This document shows, piece after piece, positions 34,722 through 43,632 of a DNA stretch of 64,000 nt. The stretch is from the NCBI RefSeq assembly GCF_007994075.1, contig NZ_VIWU01000001.1, positions 2,852,001 through 2,916,000 on the forward strand, written 5' to 3'. Positions within the stretch are counted from its first letter, which is position 1; each line of letters begins with the position of its first letter. The DNA comes from Pseudonocardia hierapolitana (lineage in GTDB: Bacteria; Actinomycetota; Actinomycetes; Mycobacteriales; Pseudonocardiaceae). The translations under genes and the position numbers were made by a program. The notes under the pieces are model-generated. The model saw nothing but the letters and a program-made list of their open reading frames with translations, did no database searches and was not told the DNA's origin.

Positions 34722-35252
34722 CTAGTTCGCGCCCCTTGGGCACCCGCACGGATGCTGCTCCGCCTTGGCTAGCAGGCCCATGAGATGAGCCCATGGCTGC
34801 TGGACTGCCTGCTCCTGTCTGTGCGCCATAAACGCACGCACTGGGTCAGCGATATTGGCGAGCGGATGGTGCCAGGCATCGAGTACTACTGCCTCGTCCA
34901 CTTGGTTGCGATGCACGTAGCCTGCAAGTGTATCGTAGAGGGCAAGGGAATAGTTGATCTCATCCCAGCCATCCTCACCGAGAGCGGGGAATTGCTTAGC
35001 TCTCGCAGCTAGAAAAAGGCGTCTGCGGCCAGCTGCCGCCTTGGGGTCGACCAGAAGTTCATGAACGCGCTGATAAGTAGCATCACGCGCCAGGCTGCGG
35101 GCGTGGTCCGCAGCCTGGCGCGCGATAGTCCGGGTGGCGGCTAGGTTTTGCCGAGTCGTGACGATCGATATCGCTAGAGCGAGTAGGGAAACTGCGAGGG
35201 CGAACAGGTCCTTGTTCACCGCCCAGAAACTCGTGACATCGTCCACTACCAC
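34722..35252 (-). CDS. Membrane-anchored hypothetical protein (DUF4760-like)
   Basis: A 176-aa protein with one N-terminal membrane segment (LFALAVSLLALAISIVTT) and a cytoplasmic helical domain (RQAADHARSLARDATYQRVH, then LALYDTLAGYVHRNQVDEAV). Proteins with an N-terminal anchor and this helical layout are grouped under DUF4760, without known function. It is a separate gene in the island, on the same strand as the SIR2-STAND cassette and downstream of it. Confidence 0.5.
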   Translation of the reverse strand: MVVDDVTSFWAVNKDLFALAVSLLALAISIVTTRQNLAATRTIARQAADHARSLARDATYQRVHELLVDPKAAAGRRRLFLAARAKQFPALGEDGWDEINYSLALYDTLAGYVHRNQVDEAVVLDAWHHPLANIADPVRAFMAHRQEQAVQQPWAHLMGLLAKAEQHPCGCPRGAN

Positions 35253-35359
35253 TCCAGCGATCGACCGGTCCTCAGCAAGCCAAGTTTCTCCTGGTCAAGA
35301 GACACTTTCGCTCATCTAGCTAGCGCCCCGACACGCCGCAGCCTCATGAAGAGTCAGGG

Positions 35360-35623
35360 TTAATACCAGAGGTACAGGTCGTGTGCCCCGGACGGGCTCG
35401 ACTTGTTGCATTGCCAGCTACGTTTTTGAGGGTTTGCTTGCCCTGCGGCCACACACGAGGCGTAGTCCGGGTAGGTCGCGTAGTACGTCCACGCCACCGC
35501 GGTTGACTTGACGGCGATAGCCGGTGATCCGGCTGCGAACTCTAGGCTGGCCGGAAGTGCCGAAACCATCGCCATTCCGACTAGGATGGCCGCCACGGCC
35601 CTGATGCCAGCAAAACTCAACAT
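35360..35623 (-). CDS. Small secreted protein, 87 aa
   Basis: Residues 1-27 form a signal peptide (RAVAAILVGMAMVSALPA). The mature part is rich in Tyr and Ser, with two Cys (YPDYASCVAAGQ and WQC) that could form a disulfide, and ends DLYLWY. AAGGGAT precedes the ATG at 35623; the ATG six bases upstream is also possible. The function is unknown. It follows the membrane protein of the SIR2-STAND cassette by 57 bp and may be in the same transcript. Confidence 0.5.
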   Translation of the reverse strand: MLSFAGIRAVAAILVGMAMVSALPASLEFAAGSPAIAVKSTAVAWTYYATYPDYASCVAAGQANPQKRSWQCNKSSPSGAHDLYLWY

Positions 35624-35680
35624 GTCCATTATCCCTTGACCGATTGCTTCTCTCTGTGACCACAAGAGTCACAACACCCC

Positions 35681-36367
35681 TCAGGTCCGCAGATCACTCT
35701 TCGTCCTGAGGAACAGTATGGCTATGTTATGCTCCTTTCCGTCGTTTCTCTGTCCATGTCGACGCCGATTCAGCCACTTGACGCCATAGATCGCTCCCCA
35801 GAAGGTCCACAGGCCGCCCACGAGGGCGAGCCACACCAGCTGTGTTGACCCCGGCTCCCTGCTGGGGTCGAACCTGATCAGCGCGAGTACGCTGCCGGCG
35901 GCATACCCGGCGCACCAGCCGAAATAGCCCAAACCGAGTCTTGATAGCTGCGCGAGAGCTGTGGCCAACAGGACCGCGATCAGCGCGGCTTCGCTGCGGG
36001 CGGGCAGCAATCCGATCAGCAGCGCTGCCAGGCTCGTGGCGAGCCCGAACGCAAGAAACAGCGCAGAGAGTGGGTGCCAGAGGTAGAAGCGCAGCAGCGC
36101 GAGCCGGATATCGGACGTCGTGTCGGTGTAACCCGGTGTAATAGGACGGCCGCCGCGGCGGGCCGACATGTCGACCGGCGAGGACTGCGGCAGGTCGTCG
36201 ATGGCGGCAAGGAGGAACAACGATAAGACGATCTGCAGTGCCAGCGCGTAGCCGCCGCTGGTCGCGAGGCCGCCTTTCAGGGTAAAGGTGGGCAGGGGCG
36301 TGAGAGCGACGAGCAGTCCGCCGATCGTCGCGAAGGCTACGCCAGGGGCGGCAAGGCGGCGGCGCAT
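35681..36367 (-). CDS. Polytopic membrane protein, last gene of the SIR2-STAND cassette
   Basis: A 228-aa protein with five or six hydrophobic segments: VAFATIGGLLVALTPLPTF, YALALQIVLSLFLLAAI, PLSALFLAFGLATSLAALLI, a long pair around ALIAVLLATALAQ and GYFGWCAGYAAGSVLALI, and LVWLALVGGLWTFWGAIYGV. The C-terminus is basic. The STAND stop and the start share sequence (TAGTGATG), so translation is coupled; the GTG at 36370 or the ATG at 36367 may be used. The family is unknown. It could be the membrane partner or target of the complex. Confidence 0.65.
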   Translation of the reverse strand: MRRRLAAPGVAFATIGGLLVALTPLPTFTLKGGLATSGGYALALQIVLSLFLLAAIDDLPQSSPVDMSARRGGRPITPGYTDTTSDIRLALLRFYLWHPLSALFLAFGLATSLAALLIGLLPARSEAALIAVLLATALAQLSRLGLGYFGWCAGYAAGSVLALIRFDPSREPGSTQLVWLALVGGLWTFWGAIYGVKWLNRRRHGQRNDGKEHNIAILFLRTKSDLRT

Positions 36368-36369
36368 CA

Positions 36370-38862
36370 CTACCAGCCTCCGGCGGCGGACGTGTCGACG
36401 ACCCAGATGGGGAGTGACAGGGTGCCGGCGCTCGAGTCCTTCCGGACCAGCCACAGGTCGCACGGCATAGTCGCCGGGATGGGGGCAAGCAGCTTGTCTT
36501 GGCGGGAACTCAATGCAAGCTTGTACTCGGGCGATGCGCATTCCAGCGAGGCGTTGACGCCCGGATTCTGGTTCATGACCAGCACCGCATCCTGCGGCAA
36601 TGCGATTCGGAACGCATTCGCGCTCGCCGACTCCGGCACGACGAGAACCCGCCGCCCGATTTCCGTTACCGCGGGCTCCGAGAAGGACCTGACGCTCACC
36701 GCGCAGCTGGCGCCCGGAGTGGCCGAGCCGTGAAGCAGTATCTGGGGGTGGCTCGCCTGAATGTTCAGCACGTTCATCGGCAGTACAACGCTGTCTCTCC
36801 CGACACCCACGAATGAGGTGGGGGGAACGCCGGTGTCTGCTGCGCCGTACACGACCTTCACCTTCGTCGAATCGCTGCAGTGCACCTCGGCTCCGGCGGG
36901 TTGCTGGTTGCTGCCAATGGTCGGCGATGCCAATCCCATGGGGTGGGCCACAATCTTGATGGATTGGCCAGGCCCAACTTGGACCGGTGGCGCGACGGCC
37001 TTCCTCGAGATGATGGTGGGCTGGAACGGATTGTCAGACGATTCAGGATCGAGAAGGAGAATAGGAAATTTCGGGCTAGGCGGGCCCTCGATCAGCGCCC
37101 AGTCTTCCGTCGTTTCCACGGCGATCGGCATGACCCCGGCCACGTCATTCAGGCCCTGAGCACTGATCAACTCCCGCCGGCCGTGTTCCAGCAGTACGGT
37201 GACCCGTGGACTCAGGACCAGCCGAGACCGATCCTCGTCCACCTGTACGGTCGGCAGGCTCGACACGGCTAGCCTGTAGCGCGCGTTGGAGGCCGCGAGC
37301 ACTGCCGCGTAGGTGCGATCGGGGCTGGTCCTTACCGGAACAGTAGTTGGATAAGCCTTGGGGCTCAGCGGGATCTCCGCGGTGACGAGAGGCAGGTCAC
37401 GCCCGTCCGCTCCGACCTCCATGACGGAGAACTTGGCGGGGACAGGGCCCGGCTGGCCGCTTACTAGGACATCGACGACGACGCCACGCCGATTTCCTGA
37501 GAACTCCAGCCTTGCGTCTCTGCCCCTCCCCACGTCTTCTTGAGTAATCGGGCCCGCGATGATCGCCTCTCGCTCAATCTGGAGGAACGGGAAAACGGCT
37601 AGCAGCCCGATCAGCGCGGCCAGAAACATGCCCGAGCTGCGCCGACGCTTCCGGTCTCTAGACCGGCGCCACGCCTCATTGGAAACCTCGACTCCGGCGA
37701 TCATGCTGTCATGTGTCAACTCGGCGAGCCGCAGCCCGTGCCGCTGCTCCAGCTGAATGAGTCTGACCACCTCCAACGCGTCGATGACCGAGTTCGGCAG
37801 CCCTGCTGCCTCCTGCTCGTCGACGACGACGAAGCCACGTCGGCCGGACGGCGTGATCAAGGTGTTGCTCAGCCACCATCGAATCGCGGCCTCGTCCCCG
37901 TGGCTGCGGTGCACCGCCTCGCTGATTGCCTCGTCGACGAACTGCGACATGGAGCCGCGCACGCTGAAGGTGGTCGGAGTCAGAAGGGATTCCCGCTGTC
38001 GGTCACCGTGTGCGTCTCGAAGCTCCTCCCACAGCCGTCGGCAGACGATCTGCAGCTGAATAGTGTTAACGTGCTGCCCCGGGACCCGTTGCTGGCCGGG
38101 TGGGCGAGTGATGTCTTCTAGAAGCGCGTCTAGGACGACGCGCAGGCTGTCGTCGGCGAGGCTCAGGCCAGATGCAGCGAAGGCGGACGCGATCGCGTTC
38201 GCCGCCTGCTCCTCAGTCAGGCTCTCCAGCTGGTACCGGACTACCAGCTTGGCGGGCAAGTTCCGCTCGTGCGGTACGAGATCGGCCAAGTAGTCGCTGC
38301 GAAGCGCGATGATGGCGCGCAGCCACGTATTCTTCTCGAGCGCGTTCGTCAATGCGGTGAAGAACTCCTCGCGCTGCCGCCACAGCGCGGGATCATTGAA
38401 GACCTCCTCAAACTGGTCCAGGATCAGGAGCACGCGCCGCGACGAATCCGGCCGGCGGGTTGCCGCAGCCTCGGTGATATCAGCAGGAATCGCCACGTCT
38501 GGGTTGCCGATCGTCTCACACACCGCACGGACGAACGGGTTGGACGCATGATCGGTCGAGCTCATGCGGGTGCCGGCGCCAAGACGCACCGTCGGTAAGA
38601 TGACGAAGTCGAACCTTCGCTCGAGGTGAGGCGCGACTCCGGCCTGCAAGAGGGACGACTTGCCGGCGCCGGACGGCGCATAGAGGAGCGTTGCGCTGCT
38701 GGACAGCACGAGCGATGTCAGTTCCTCGATCTCGTCGACCCGCCCGAAGAAGTACGGCTGATCATCGCGTCGATAGGCTCTCGGGCCCGGGAACGGGTTG
38801 ATCCCCCGGGGTGTCGTTACCGGGCTCGGGGCGCTTGAGCCGACTTTGGAGTATCTGGCCAT
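36370..38862 (-). CDS. nSTAND1-type NTPase with membrane segment and large C-terminal domain
   Basis: An 830-aa protein. Residues 21-40 (INPFPGPRAYRRDDQPYFFG) are the nSTAND1 entry motif. The Walker A is APSGAGKSS at 62-70 (Lys68) and the Walker B LLILDQFEEVF at 145-155. A sensor-like IIALRSDYLADL follows at 184-195, and a winged-helix end with ELTHDSMIAG at 381-390. A basic stretch (RSRDRKRRR) precedes one membrane helix at 411-428. Residues ~430-830 are beta-rich, contain several Cys and would lie outside the membrane. STAND proteins switch on effectors when a trigger binds. Translationally it sits 5 bp after the SIR2 gene. Confidence 0.85.
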   Translation of the reverse strand: MARYSKVGSSAPSPVTTPRGINPFPGPRAYRRDDQPYFFGRVDEIEELTSLVLSSSATLLYAPSGAGKSSLLQAGVAPHLERRFDFVILPTVRLGAGTRMSSTDHASNPFVRAVCETIGNPDVAIPADITEAAATRRPDSSRRVLLILDQFEEVFNDPALWRQREEFFTALTNALEKNTWLRAIIALRSDYLADLVPHERNLPAKLVVRYQLESLTEEQAANAIASAFAASGLSLADDSLRVVLDALLEDITRPPGQQRVPGQHVNTIQLQIVCRRLWEELRDAHGDRQRESLLTPTTFSVRGSMSQFVDEAISEAVHRSHGDEAAIRWWLSNTLITPSGRRGFVVVDEQEAAGLPNSVIDALEVVRLIQLEQRHGLRLAELTHDSMIAGVEVSNEAWRRSRDRKRRRSSGMFLAALIGLLAVFPFLQIEREAIIAGPITQEDVGRGRDARLEFSGNRRGVVVDVLVSGQPGPVPAKFSVMEVGADGRDLPLVTAEIPLSPKAYPTTVPVRTSPDRTYAAVLAASNARYRLAVSSLPTVQVDEDRSRLVLSPRVTVLLEHGRRELISAQGLNDVAGVMPIAVETTEDWALIEGPPSPKFPILLLDPESSDNPFQPTIISRKAVAPPVQVGPGQSIKIVAHPMGLASPTIGSNQQPAGAEVHCSDSTKVKVVYGAADTGVPPTSFVGVGRDSVVLPMNVLNIQASHPQILLHGSATPGASCAVSVRSFSEPAVTEIGRRVLVVPESASANAFRIALPQDAVLVMNQNPGVNASLECASPEYKLALSSRQDKLLAPIPATMPCDLWLVRKDSSAGTLSLPIWVVDTSAAGGW

Positions 38863-38867
38863 CGCGA

Positions 38868-39878
38868 CTATTTCATACCGGGCGCGGGGGGAAGTCGGTG
38901 CAGCAACTCCTTCAGGAAGGGGCCGGCGTCTCCCCAGTACACGTCGATCGCGGCTGACGTCTTCAAGTACTTCTCGAGAAATTCCTCGGCGAGTCGTCTG
39001 CGCTCTGCTGGCATGCTGTTGCTGGACAACTGGATACTGAGGCTGTTATACACTTCATTGGGGAGCACGGCCTGCTGCTTCATGATGTGGCGCATCAGCA
39101 CACGGAAGTTCCAGTCCTCAAGGCTGTAGCCAACGAAAAGCAAGTTGGTATTTCCGAGCGCTCGGCGGACGAAGTGCGGGATCACCGGGTCAATCTTGCT
39201 CACGGCGCGCTGGGCGAGGCTGACCGCGAAGTCGATGTAGTCGTCGTCGGTGATCAAAATGGAGTTCGGCTCGTCCATGTGGCCGTGCAGGTGGAAGATG
39301 GTGGGCTTGGCTTGCGTGGGCGCCTCTCTTCGATATTTCGGCAAATCGCGAGCGAGGCGGTCGTTCCACCGACAGATCTCGACAGTCGGCTTCGCTGGTC
39401 CGACCGCGAGTACCGCGCGCTCGAGGTAGTCGTCGTAATTCGTCGTGACGTAGACCGGTAGCCTAAGCTGGGCAAGCATGAGATGGTTCGGTGGCGGACC
39501 ACCCTCGAGGGCCTCGACAGCCTGGCGCTGCGCCTCAGCCAGTCGTTTACACACTCGTCGCTTGACAAACGATGGCTGGCGTAGGCTCGCAATGTACTGT
39601 GTCACCCGGGCAAGGTTCGTGTCGTCGTCAAGCGGGTAGTTGAATTCCTTGGCGAGATCGGCGGCAAGCTCGGAGCCGCGGGGGAGGTAGGGCGCTGCGA
39701 CGCCCGCTCCGAGGAACGGGGTGCACTCGCCGCCGAGCACGGAGTCGACCAAGGTCTCCCAGGTCTCGTCCCTCAGGGAGAGCTCGTGCGGAATGCCGCC
39801 GTCGTCCTGCGCGATCATTCGAGAATCGTCCTCCGGGTCGTGGCCACTGCCGCCGCGCTTCTCAGTGTTGGTCCTCAC
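38868..39878 (-). CDS. SIR2-like (SIR2_2) protein, probable NADase effector
   Basis: A 336-aa protein with the SIR2 Rossmann core: TPFLGAGVAAPYLPRG (GAG at 57-59), VYVTTNYDDYLERA with catalytic Asn147, IFHLHGHMDEPNS with His near 208, and LLFVGYSLEDWNFRV at 236-250. This pattern is that of bacterial SIR2_2 proteins in defence systems (Thoeris ThsA, DSR, Avs5), which destroy NAD+ rather than deacylate. The GTG at 39878 has AGGAGGAGG six bases before it and overlaps the previous stop (GTGA). The NADase activity is inferred. Confidence 0.85.
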   Translation of the reverse strand: MRTNTEKRGGSGHDPEDDSRMIAQDDGGIPHELSLRDETWETLVDSVLGGECTPFLGAGVAAPYLPRGSELAADLAKEFNYPLDDDTNLARVTQYIASLRQPSFVKRRVCKRLAEAQRQAVEALEGGPPPNHLMLAQLRLPVYVTTNYDDYLERAVLAVGPAKPTVEICRWNDRLARDLPKYRREAPTQAKPTIFHLHGHMDEPNSILITDDDYIDFAVSLAQRAVSKIDPVIPHFVRRALGNTNLLFVGYSLEDWNFRVLMRHIMKQQAVLPNEVYNSLSIQLSSNSMPAERRRLAEEFLEKYLKTSAAIDVYWGDAGPFLKELLHRLPPAPGMK

Positions 39879-40102
39879 AGCTGGCCTCCTCCTGTCTCCC
39901 CGGTTCTTGCGAAGACGAGCATTTTTGGAAAGGGTGGAACACAAGCATTCGACCGCGCACTGTCCTCACCCGCACGTGATGCCCGATGATCGCCTGCGAT
40001 TTGATCACGCACGTCGACGGCCGTAAATGATGTTCCCGTTGACGGGCGCCGGCGGAGCTGGATCTCGTTCGGCTTGGCGCGGGTCGAGGTCTCAGCGGAC
40101 AT
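39875..40102 (-). CDS. Small ORF, first gene of the SIR2-STAND cassette
   Basis: A 75-aa frame starting at the ATG at 40102 with a GAGGAA site upstream; its TGA overlaps the SIR2 start as GTGA. It begins MSAETSTRAKPNEIQLRRRP and is basic and Ser/Thr-rich, without membrane or known motif. The four-base overlap and ribosome site are the evidence that it is real. It may be a small regulator, or only a leader for SIR2 translation. Confidence 0.45.
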   Translation of the reverse strand: MSAETSTRAKPNEIQLRRRPSTGTSFTAVDVRDQIAGDHRASRAGEDSARSNACVPPFPKMLVFARTGETGGGQL

Positions 40103-40582
40103 GATCGGTTTCCTCGCGGGTGGCGTGCTCGGATGTAACTCAAGAGTGCGCTTCGGGAGCGGGTGATACACCTCAACCACACGGCTTATGCAGGGGCGAA
40201 CCCCTCCGCCCCGGGCTAGTTGGTGACGAACGTCGTCAGGTCCGCCACCCTGGCCGCTACCGAAAGCCTGCAGATCCACAATCGTCTGGTTTGATCACGA
40301 TGCAATGAGCCTCGGCGCATCCTCGAGGAGATCCCAAACGGGACCCTTCAATTTGATCTATATCGTGCACGTCAAGCACCATGTGCACATGACGCCGCAG
40401 AGAGAACCTGTAGTCAAGACTGCCTGAAGAGATTCTTTGCGCGACGCTGGCCCTCGCGCAGCGTGGTGATCGCGTAGGCGGTGACGGTCGTCCGCCTGCG
40501 CCCCGGACGTTAGCGGGCGGCGCCGCCGGACCTGCTTGATCGCCTGGACGGCTGGTTCGCACCGTCCTCTATGGGCGAGGGC
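40103..40582. other. Intergenic region upstream of the cassette
   Basis: No gene recognised. The promoter of the SIR2-STAND cassette should lie here. Confidence 0.45.
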
Positions 40583-41545
40583 CTAGATTGACGACGTCCC
40601 AGGACTGGGTGCGCATCCAACCGCCGTTACCAGGGGGGCGGGCAGCGTAGCGAGCTGGGCGAACTCGGCCGCGAGGTCGTGGGCCCAGGGCCAAGACCAC
40701 TGGATGCGAAGCCACAGAGCCAGCGTTGCCCGCGGGTGAGGCGGGCGGCGACGTGGAGCAGTCGGGAGCGCAGCGTCTTCGGCTCGGCCTTCGCCAGATC
40801 GCCGTGCAGGAGCAGGTGCTGGGTCCAGGCCAGAAGATCGACGGCGAGCATCACGATGGTCAGCCGGGCGGTGTTGACCCCGAACGATCGGGACGGGAAG
40901 TGGTCCAGGCCGGTGTCCTTCGCGCAGCGGATGCGGTCCTCGACCCGGGCGTGCGCGCGGTGCCGGGCGTCGAGGTGGGCGAGCTGGCCGAACGCGGTGT
41001 CGGTGGCGAACGTGGTGTAGCGCCACCCGTCACGTTCCTCGAACGCGTCGAGCTGCGCGCCGGGGTGCGGGCGCTCACGACGAACGACGACGCGGGTCCC
41101 TGCCGGATAGCCGGCCAGCGACCCGGCGGGCAGGACACCGGTGATCTCGGCCAGCCCGGCGCCGTCGCGGTGCCCGCCGTCGGCGTCGATCGCGTCCGCC
41201 CACACGGTCTTCGGGATGGCACTGATCGCGGATCGTTCCCTGTCCTTGATCGACCAGCCGACCGAGAACTCGCAGCTGACCGCCTGCTCGCGCAAGCCGC
41301 GGATGTGGGCGAGGAACTCGCGGCTGCAGCCTGCAGTGTCGGCTCGAACCAGGACCGGGGTGCCGTGCCGGTGGGCGTCAGGCAGCTGCGCGAGCGCGGC
41401 GTCGAGCACGGTGATGTGGTCGGCGGCGGTGTTGCTGCCCGCGTTCCCCGCGCCGCAGCACCGCGGCGAGGAACTCGCCGGTGTTGTCGCAGAACGCCAA
41501 CATCGGGTGGTAGCCGAAGGTGCGCTTGTTCTCTGCAGTACGAGA
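40583..41545 (-). pseudogene. IS1380-family transposase, truncated and frameshifted
   Basis: The main frame (41409-40627) reads as an IS1380 transposase middle and C-terminal half: PVLVRADTAGCSREFLAHIR with the catalytic Asp, VSCEFSVGWSIKDRER, and RIRCAKDTGLDHFPSRSFG with the late Glu/Asp region. The preceding piece (FGYHPMLAFCDNTGEFLA) is in another frame after an extra G in a G-run near 41457, and the last ~35 residues (WSWPWAHDLAAEFAQLATLP) are in a third frame. The N-terminal third is lost at the junction with the recombinase. No inverted ends were found. Confidence 0.8.
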
Positions 41546-41586
41546 TGATCTTTCCGGCGCTGTTTCGCCGGGGCTGGGGGAGCTGG

Positions 41587-42789
41587 TCAGGTTGGCGGGT
41601 GGGGGACGGAGCGTCCGGCGATCTGCGGGAAGCGGGGCATACCGAGGTGGGTGCTGGTGGCCTGGTTGGCGAGCTGGTCGAGTTGGGTGAGCTTCTGGCG
41701 GGCGCCGGTGAGGCTGACTTGCAGGCCGTCGACTTCGCCGAGCCAGCCCTCGCGGCGGGCTTCGGCGATGCGGGCGTGCAGGTTGTCGCGGATCTCAACC
41801 AGCCGCGCGCGGTGTGCGGGGTCGGGGCGCAGCAGAGGGCAGCGCAGGCAGGCGTGTTCGTGGATGCACGGGGTGGCGTAGGAGCGCCCGCAGGCGCCGA
41901 GGGCGAGTTTGCGGCGTTCGAAGTGGCCGAGGAATTCCTCCCATTCCTGCTCGGTCGGCACCCGGTATTCGGTGCTGGGGCGTAGCGCCCGGCGGCGGGC
42001 GATGAACGCCCGGTGCCCATTGATCACCTCGTCGGGATAGACCGCCTTGTAGCCCATGGTGGTGTTGATGTCGCGGTGCCCGGCCACGAGTTGGGCGATG
42101 TGCGGGGGCATGCCGTGCAGGACGGCGTCGGTGATGAACAGGCGGCGGAAGTCGTGCGGGGTGAACCGCAGTGGCTGTCCGGCGACGTCGGTGACATCGG
42201 CCCCGTCGAGCGCGCCGCTGATCCATTCCCGGATGGTGGCGGCGGGGATGGCGCGGTGTTCGAGGCCGAACCGGCGCTGGAACAGCAGCGGCATCGGCGG
42301 GTTCCAGACCCGTTCGTGGGTGTCGTAGGAGGCGACGCAGCCCAGCGCGCCGTCCCGGCCGCGGATCCCGGTGATGATCGCGGCGCAGACGTCGGCGAGC
42401 TCGGGGCTGATGACCAGCAGCCGTTCGGTGTCGGTCTTCGACGGGGCGATCTGCAGCAGCGGGACGGGTTCCCCGGTGCTCGGCAGGGTGTAGTGGATGA
42501 GGCTGTGATGACTGAGCTCGGTCAGCTCCTCGATGCGGATCCCGGTGTGACGCAGTGTCTGGATCGCGGCCCAGGTCCAGAACGCCCGGTCCTCCTCACC
42601 GGTGAGGTCGTGGCGGCGGCCGGTGTCGGGGTTCTCGCCCCAGATCCGGGCGGCGGCCTCGGCTGTGGTGGCGGCGAGGCGCAGGGTGCGGCCGCCGGCG
42701 GGGAAGGACTCGCCGGGCCGGGCAGCCCGTGCGGCGGCCAGGGCGGCGGCCGTGGTGGTGCGCGCGTCGTTGACCCGGGACAGGAGACC
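41587..42789 (-). pseudogene. Tyrosine recombinase/integrase, N-terminally truncated
   Basis: The frame is open for ~400 codons from a TAG near 42790 to the TGA at 41587, with no good start until an internal ATG at 42294. Catalytic elements are present: HTGIRIEELTEL (first Arg), TPHDFRRLFITD (His-x-x-Arg), LVAGHRDINTTMGYKAVYP (His and nucleophile Tyr). The C-terminal tail has a Cys cluster (CIHEHACLRCPLLRP). The N-terminal arm and SAM-like domain are missing. It resembles the large integrases that occur in groups on actinobacterial islands. Probably inactive. Confidence 0.75.
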
Positions 42790-42871
42790 CTAGAACTGCG
42801 TTCACACCGAAGCGCTCAGTCTGGCGGGCACCTATCCACATCCTCGTACGGTCTTGAACCTCCACTGCGGG

Positions 42872-43117
42872 CTACGACTGATTCGAGCTGCGCGTCGCCA
42901 CGAAGGTCGTTATCAGCACGTCCTCGCCAGCCGGCCGCATCTCCATCTCGTAGTCGGTGATGTCCGCGTCGTCGGTCCCGCGACGCCGGATCGCGTCGAC
43001 GAGCAACTGCCGAAGATCGCCCGCGCTGAGCGGGTCGGCTGCCGCCGAGAACCTCGCAACGACCTGACCGCGGTGCCGGACCGCGAAGTCGAGCAACACG
43101 GCGGCCGGCGAGTTCAC
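42872..43117 (-). CDS. Small hypothetical protein, 81 aa
   Basis: A GTG-started frame with an acidic, mixed-structure sequence: AAVLLDFAVRHRGQVVARF, a helix-like AGDLRQLLVDAIRRRG, and a C-terminal VLITTFVATRSS strand. No family is recognised. It lies between the truncated integrase and the repeat at 43135. It may be part of the island or a GC-rich chance frame. Confidence 0.4.
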   Translation of the reverse strand: MNSPAAVLLDFAVRHRGQVVARFSAAADPLSAGDLRQLLVDAIRRRGTDDADITDYEMEMRPAGEDVLITTFVATRSSNQS

Positions 43118-43134
43118 GCGACGGCCAATATTCG

Positions 43135-43194
43135 GCGCGCTACCGGCTTCGACTCAGGAGTCAGGCGTTGGCCGTGGGAGCACGGTCGGGTAGC
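43135..43194. repeat. 60-bp dispersed repeat, copy B
   Basis: Direct-orientation match to 32377-32437. The two copies lie 10.8 kb apart inside the island. Confidence 0.55.
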
Positions 43195-43240
43195 CGGGCT
43201 CGCCCGCCCCGACCGGGCTGGAGGCAGAGGGAGTGGGTCG

Positions 43241-43363
43241 GCGGGGCCGGCGTAGCCGGCCACGCCCGCCGCAGCAGGCGGCGCCTTGACGACGCGGACG
43301 TGTCCACCTGCAAGATCAGCGATCAGCTCGGACACGCGAAGATCAGCATGACGCAGGATCGCT
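43241..43363 (+). pseudogene. Integrase C-terminal tail, copy 1
   Basis: Reads RRLDDADVSTCKISDQLGHA and KISMTQDR, the HxxxK-to-active-Tyr region of a tyrosine integrase, cut off before the nucleophilic Tyr. It matches 44588-44710 at 116 of 123 bases. The frame continues into the IS256 fragment. Confidence 0.7.
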
Positions 43364-43365
43364 CT

Positions 43366-43484
43366 GTTTTCACCCTGGACGTGGCGATCCCCAAGCTGCG
43401 CTCCGGGTCCTACTTCCCGGACTGGTTGCTCGAGCGCCGCCGCGCCGAGCGCGCCCTCACGACCGTGGTCGCCACCGCGGAGAC
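43366..43484 (+). pseudogene. IS256-family transposase fragment
   Basis: Forty residues including LDVAIPKLRSGSYFPDWLLE and RRRAERALTTVVAT match the central core of IS256 (mutator) transposases. Both sides are lost. It is in frame with the integrase tail before it and with the oxidoreductase after it. Confidence 0.7.
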
Positions 43485-43632
43485 GTGGATCATTCTCGGC
43501 CGCGGGGGCAAGCATTACGCAATCAAGCCGCCCTTGACCCGGCCGGTGCGACGTGGGCCGCGTTTCGGGGCCGAGGGAGCGGACAGATCCGGCACCCTCT
43601 CTCTTGTCAGTGCTGCGGACGAGACTGCGTCC

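Noticed and set aside
39875..40279. Longer 134-aa version of the small ORF before SIR2
   Set aside because: The ATG at 40102 has a good ribosome site; the upstream extension is low quality and lacks one.
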